Below, one piece after another: positions 59,246 through 64,000 of a stretch of DNA of 64,000 bases. The DNA is from Eucalyptus grandis (lineage: Eukaryota; Streptophyta; Magnoliopsida; Myrtales; Myrtaceae), in assembly GCF_016545825.1 (NCBI RefSeq), contig NC_052614.1, positions 4,440,630 through 4,504,629 on the forward strand, read 5' to 3'. A program made the position numbers and the translations under genes. The stretch's first letter is position 1; each line of letters opens with the position of its first letter. The notes beneath the pieces were generated by a model, which made no database searches, was not told the DNA's origin, and saw only the letters and a program-made list of their open reading frames with translations.

Positions 59246-59954
59246 GCCATGTGATTTTGTGTGAGGCTTTTGTAATGAGAAATGAAGGCACTTGTCTATT
59301 CACATGTTGTCATGGGCTTGAGCGAAAGATATAGAGAGATGGAAATAGAGAGGAGAGGGGCGATTACACGAATAGGGCCATAGTCAACGAAGGCCGCATG
59401 TGCTCTTATAAGCGGGGTGGTTTCGGGACAAATCCCATTGACCTTTTTAAAGAAAATATCTATATATGTTGTGAAATGTGTAATCATTATCATAAAAATA
59501 ATTAATAAGAAATATGGGAAAAAGAGATATATACCATAAGTTGTTCATAAAAATAAAAATAAAAAGAAATCTCGAAAGTCGTGGAGCTTTCGTTCCTTAT
59601 ACAGTGTTTGTAAGATTTTCACATTTGAATGAGGAAAAAAGGAAGATGAGTGGCGTTTTCTCTTATTTAGAAAGAGTAGAGAAGATGGAGACTAAAATAT
59701 TTCAATGTGAGGTCACGTTCTTGACATTTATATAAAACGTGTTAAGTAATACGCCATGACATTTTTATGATTATTGACCCATTACCATTTCAACAATTCA
59801 AATTTTTAGAAAATCGAGTTTATCCGGTGCTCGAATTCCGACATTGCCCATCATCTTTCTCGTTTCTGTTATTCTTTCTTTCGTTGAACTAGGCGTACAA
59901 CTATACAGAGGAAATAGAACCACCCCCCCACACACACACAAACTTTGCAAAACT
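59246..59954. other. Spacer between P450 pseudogene C and P450 copy 3
   Basis: AT-rich shared spacer without a gene, ending in a C-run and CA microsatellite at about 59922-59940. Confidence 0.5.
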
Positions 59955-61625
59955 TCAAACGAGCAGGCGATAGCTGGGCCTTAGGATCAAGTGCTTCGCT
60001 CTCGGCATCGCCAACCCGAAGTCCTCGCTCATGTCCAGCTCCTTCGGCGACGTCCCCGCGGGCAGCTCCCAGTCAAAACAGTGCACTAATTGGGCCAATA
60101 CAAGGCGCACGTTTACGAGACCCAAGTGCATCCCCGGGCAGCCCCTCCGTCCCGACCCGAACGGTATGAGCTGGAAGTCCCGCCCCTTGACGTCCACGCC
60201 GCCGTCCGCAAACCTCTCCGGGCGGAACTCCTCCGGGTCCTCCGCCCAAGTGCCGGCGTCTCTCCCGACGGCCCACGCGTTCACGATGACCCGAGTCCCC
60301 TTCGGGATGTAATATCCCCCCATCTCGATGCCCTCCGTGGACTCGTGTGGGATCAGGAGCGGGCCCGGCGGATACAGCCTGAAGCTCTCCTTCACCACCA
60401 TGTCCATATAATTCAGCTTCGGCAGATCCGCCTCCTCGACGGTCCGCCCCAACCCGACGGCAGCTTCCAGCTCTCGCTGGAGGCGTTTCATCGCGTGCGG
60501 GTGGCGGATCAGCTCGGACATGGCCCACTCGATCGCGGTGGACGAGGTTTCGTACGACGCGGCGATCATGTCGAGGGCCAAGGCCTTGATGTTGGTCCGA
60601 CCCAGCACGTGAACCGGCTCGTCGTCTTGCGGCGAGCCGTTCATGGGGTGGCCCATGCCGGCGAGCAACGTGTCTATGAAGTCGCCCTCGTATTTTCCTG
60701 TCGTGTCTTCCTCGTGTTCTCTAATGATGTCCTCCAGAACCTTATCCACGGCTCGATTGACAGCTTTCGCACGCCGAGTTATTCCCTGTAGAGGTTTTCG
60801 ATTTTCAAAATATTATCTTCACAACAAACCAGAAAAGATGTTCTCGAAGCTGCAAATTCTTTGCATCTGTAAAAGATCAAGCTAGCTAGATTCATGCTGT
60901 TTATTTTAGCCTCTTATACTACACATAAATTCAAAAACTGACACCTGAAGATCGAGAGCTCCAAGAAGAGGCACGTAGTCTGCCAAATTGAAAGCCCCGA
61001 CTAAGTTCAGACCCTCGTGAATCACAGGCTTCAAGTTGAACTTATCCCTTGTGCTGCACCCCAATATCATCCTGCACGCCAAGTCCGCGATCAGCTGCCC
61101 CACCTCCGCGCTCACGTCCACCGCCTCATGCTCCGTCGCCACTGCCCTCACCCTCCTGACCACCCTCCCCAGCTCTTCCCTCCTCATTGGTGCGAAAGAC
61201 TCAACCTTTGCCGGGCTCAGCAGCTGCAGCGTGCACAGCTTCCTCATGCCTCTCCAATATGCACCGCTCTCCGCGAACGCCATCCCCTTGTTGCCGTAAG
61301 ACAAGTGGCGCATGGCGTCCACGCTCGGGCGGCTCGAGAAGATGCCATCATAGGTCTTGAGGACCAGCTCAGCCGCCTCCGGGGATGAGACCACTACCGT
61401 CGGCTTGTTGCCAAGGCGGAGGAACATGATGGGGCCATAGGACTTGGCGAGGCTGTGGAGGCAGCGGTGGGGAAGGTTGCCCAGCTGGTGGAGGTTCCCG
61501 ATGACTGGCAGCGGTGGTGGCCCCGGCGGCAGCTTGTGGGGTTGCCGGCAGCGGAGGTGGCGGAAGAAGAAGTAGAGAGTTATTAGAAGAGTGGTCGAGA
61601 GAACGAGGAGTGGGGAAGTCTCCAT
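59955..61625 (-). CDS. CYP736A: Cytochrome P450, CYP736A-like (copy 3)
   Basis: Exons 60945-61625 and 59955-60785 join in phase 0 across a 159-bp intron to give 503 aa. The chosen start is METSPLLVLSTTLLITLYFF; in-frame ATGs at 61718 and 61712 would add a Pro-rich extension. Landmarks are intact: KLPPGPPPLPVIGN, AASYETSST, ESFR, PERF and FGSGRRGCPG. Small differences from the other copies include VRAVATEHEAVD and NAWAVGRDAGTWAEDPEE, so three very similar but distinct enzymes are encoded. The intron length equals that of copy 2, and copy 1 carries an extra 19 or so bases, which places copies 2 and 3 closest together. Confidence 0.93.
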
Positions 61626-61856
61626 TTGCAGGTGGAAGGCTGTTTCTTGTTTTGGCGCAGAAGGTTTCTGTAGAGGAAGAGGTTGAAGCGGGCGGAGATG
61701 TGGACAGTCCATGAACAACTTGCCTTTTTGGAAATTTGGATAGTGGCGAGCGGTGGCGACTGCGACAAGATGAAGTGGGCCTCCACCTCAACGACCAACG
61801 TGAGTTGGGCTTTCAGATGGCTGCACCTGATTTGATATTTCGGTCGACTAGACTTT
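61626..61856 (-). promoter_or_regulatory. Upstream region of P450 copy 3
   Basis: Shared with copies 1 and 2 to CGGTCGACTAGACTTT, then joined to the connector at about 61857 exactly as in copy 2. Confidence 0.45.
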
Positions 61857-62598
61857 TACCTAACACTCTTCGCATGTGTATTTCAATACCTGATAGGCTA
61901 GATTGAAAGATGAAGAGAGTAGGCTAGGTCATCGAGCTAGGTCTCAAATTTTGACAAATCTAGTCGAGCTCGCTAATTTGTTGCATTGCAATGCATCCAA
62001 AATGCCTTGTGTTTTAGTTTTAGGGCCTTGTCTTTTTTAAGTTTTTTTTTTTTCTTTTTGGTTCCTAGTTTTAGGACTTTATTAAAAGGAGCCCCAAGCA
62101 ACCTATTGAGAAAACTTTACAATATCCAATGCAATGGCAACCCTCATATTATGCATAATCAATATCTTGAAAATAGAGTTAATCCTAATAAAGTGCACTC
62201 GACGAGTGCCTTCTTGCCATGTTGGCATCTCAGATCTTAACAAATGCGATGTACTAATCCTTACACATATCTTGATTTCCTTCATCAATATGTGAAAATT
62301 AGATTGAATATCCTAGAATTCTATAGTTTGATCGTGACTATCCTCCTAACAGTATATAGGCCTAGGTAATTTTCGGAACATCCCATAATTCTTTCAGATA
62401 ATAAAAAGGGAACAACTCCATCAAAATTAAGAGGTTTATTCCCTTTAACTCTACCATTTCAATCAATTTCTCGTGCTTATAATTAAGCTCTTTCCCAAAC
62501 TCACTTAAGTTAGAAAGCTGAGTTGGACCTCTAAGCCTAGTTAGGCTTCACAAGATCAACCCCTTCATTCTCTGGACAAAGATGTACTTTGGAAATAT
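61857..62598. repeat. Connector repeat, copy 3
   Basis: Matches 33577-34392 and the two parts of copy 2; no insertion of the GC-rich tandem unit here. No gene. Confidence 0.8.
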
Positions 62599-62754
62599 GG
62601 GAAAATTACCAAAAAAGTCATAAACCTATTGTAATTGTGTCAATTTAGTCCTATCAAACCTTTTATAATTGTGCCAGTTTAGTCCATCGGGCCAAAATTG
62701 GCCGGTCGGCGCTAACGTGGACATCGGCCGTTCGGCGAAAAGCGACATGGCAAT

Positions 62755-62794
<40 letters not shown>

Positions 62795-63396
62795 TTATTT
62801 ATTTTCTTCAAATTTTTAAATATTTTTTTGAATTTTTAAATTCTTTTTTTTTTTTTTTTCACTTTCTCTTTCCTCTAGTCGGTGAGGCCGACCTCACCAG
62901 CCAATAGTGAGGGCAGCCTTGCTGTCACTAGGCAAGGCCTTGCCAGATCTAGCGAGGCTCAGCCCCACCCAATGTCAACGAGGCCGCCGTTGCTAGATCT
63001 GGCAAGGAGCCTCGCCTACCCCAAATCTGGTAGGGCCTCTCGCAGCCATGGCGAGGTTGAGTGAAGGACAACGAGGAGCCTCGCCAAGAAGGCAAGGCCT
63101 CGCCATTAGCCGGCAAGGTTGGCCTCGCTTGCCAAAGGAAAGAGAAAGCGAAATTTTTTTTTAAAATTTTTTAAAAAATATTTAAAAATTCGAAAAATAA
63201 TATATATTTAAAAATTGCCATGTACGTCGATTTTCATCAGGACGGCTAGTGTCCACGTTGCGCTGGCCGGCCAATTTTGGCCGGATGGACTAAACCGACA
63301 CGATTATAAAAGGTTTAGGATTAAATTGATTAAAAAAAGTTTATGACTAAATTGACACAATTGCAATAGGTTTAGAACTTTTTTGGTAACTCTCCC
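62599..63396. mobile_element. GC-rich Mutator-like non-autonomous element, second full copy
   Basis: Both terminal inverted repeats are present (GGGAAAATTACCAAAAAAGT at left; TTTTTTGGTAACTCTCCC at right), with AT-rich arms, a TA microsatellite at 62760-62790 and a GGCGAGGC/GCCTCGCC core. It occupies the same site in the unit as 34393-35361, so the insertion predates the duplication. Confidence 0.75.
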
Positions 63397-63604
63397 ACCG
63401 CAGAACAAAACAATCATGTGGGGACCAAGTGTAAGCACTACCCACTTTGATACTCAATCATTCTATGAGCTTATCAGAGGTATTTACAACACAGCCATGA
63501 CGGAACTTCAACTTCTTCCAACTTTGAACTCGATGATACGATGCTTCAATAGAGCGGGCTAGTCGATCGAACCTGAGATGTCACTAGGTCCATCACAAGT
63601 CTAG
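63397..63604 (+). pseudogene. Unidentified exon-like ORF, copy 3, with nonsense codon
   Basis: Same sequence as 35362-35569 and 52326-52533, but GGCCAATCC is GGCTAGTCG here (TAG at about 63559), truncating the frame. Homology to the unit ends shortly after 63620, before the S-acyltransferase exon. Confidence 0.5.
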
Positions 63605-64000
63605 CAGTGACCATTGTTTTTCTTTTTCTAGTAGCGAGCGGTAGGGGTGAGCGTGGTTCGGGTTGCTTAAAGCGAAGGGTCCAGTTCGGTTCCCGATTCT
63701 AAGGGGACCGGTTCAAGTTCCCGGTTCCTTTTTTTGGAAACTGGAACCGGAACCGGTTACTTAGGGTTCCAAAAGGAAGAAAAGAATTGGACGCCCCAAA
63801 ACCTGAACAGAATAGAACACCTCTCGCTCGCTTTGCACATTCCCTCACCTTTGCTGGTCTTTACTGGCATAGCCTCCTTCACCGGCGTCCCCTGAGCCAC
63901 CGGCCATCTCCGCGCTGCACTGTCACGTCTCCACCTACGAAACCCGCGAGTGCTGCTAGCGGTCTGTCCGAAGTGCCACCCCTGTCGCTGTTCCCATGCC
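63605..64000. other. Window end, no gene seen
   Basis: After the unit breaks off there is a stretch with repeated GGTTCGGGTT, CCGGTTCC and GGAACCGG strings, resembling a dispersed plant repeat, then GC-rich sequence of unknown nature. Confidence 0.4.

Overview
This is a plant nuclear window, probably from a woody eudicot. The evidence is short GT-AG introns, plant-type protein families, several Ty1/copia elements primed by initiator-methionine tRNA, and AT-rich intergenic DNA packed with miniature elements. The GC-rich inverted-repeat elements rich in CCGGCC and GGCGAGG look to me like Myrtaceae (Eucalyptus-like) repeats, but that is pattern memory and was not searched.

Left part (1-17 kb): three apparently intact single-copy housekeeping genes. 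A mitochondrial calcium uptake regulator (MICU, +, 7 exons, 457 aa) converges on an ER-associated degradation lectin (OS-9 type, -, 8 exons, 296 aa). A TPR + PB1 co-chaperone-like gene (PHOX/CLMP1 class, +, 2 exons, 729 aa) follows. Between OS-9 and PHOX lies a decayed copia element with one of two miniature elements nested in its LTR.

Right part (17-64 kb): a tandem segmental duplication, base unit about 7.2 kb without later insertions. Each unit carries (a) a PHOX 3'-flank segment, (b) a plus-strand cytochrome P450 pseudogene cut off just inside exon 2 by a copia RNase H remnant, (c) a complete minus-strand P450 gene (CYP736A-like, 503 aa, two exons; three copies at 20.4-22.1, 48.9-50.6 and 60.0-61.6 kb), and (d) a connector with a GC-rich element, an unidentified ORF and, in two copies, the last exon of a TIP1-like S-acyltransferase. 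The third unit also holds a PHOX copy lacking its TPR half and ended early by a nonsense codon, plus two more TIP1-like exons.

Later insertions inflate the units: a gag-only Sirevirus-like element (37.4-42.5 kb) inside a P450 pseudogene, a minus-strand copia (44.0-48.7 kb) with 5-bp target duplications, and an 11.2-kb block (22.3-33.6 kb) holding a 5'-truncated ING-type PHD gene whose last intron contains a 6.7-kb copia. I saw no rRNA, CRISPR or operon-like system and no clearly new biochemical system. The value of the window is its layered, internally datable history of duplication, chimera formation and transposon insertion around a young P450 cluster.
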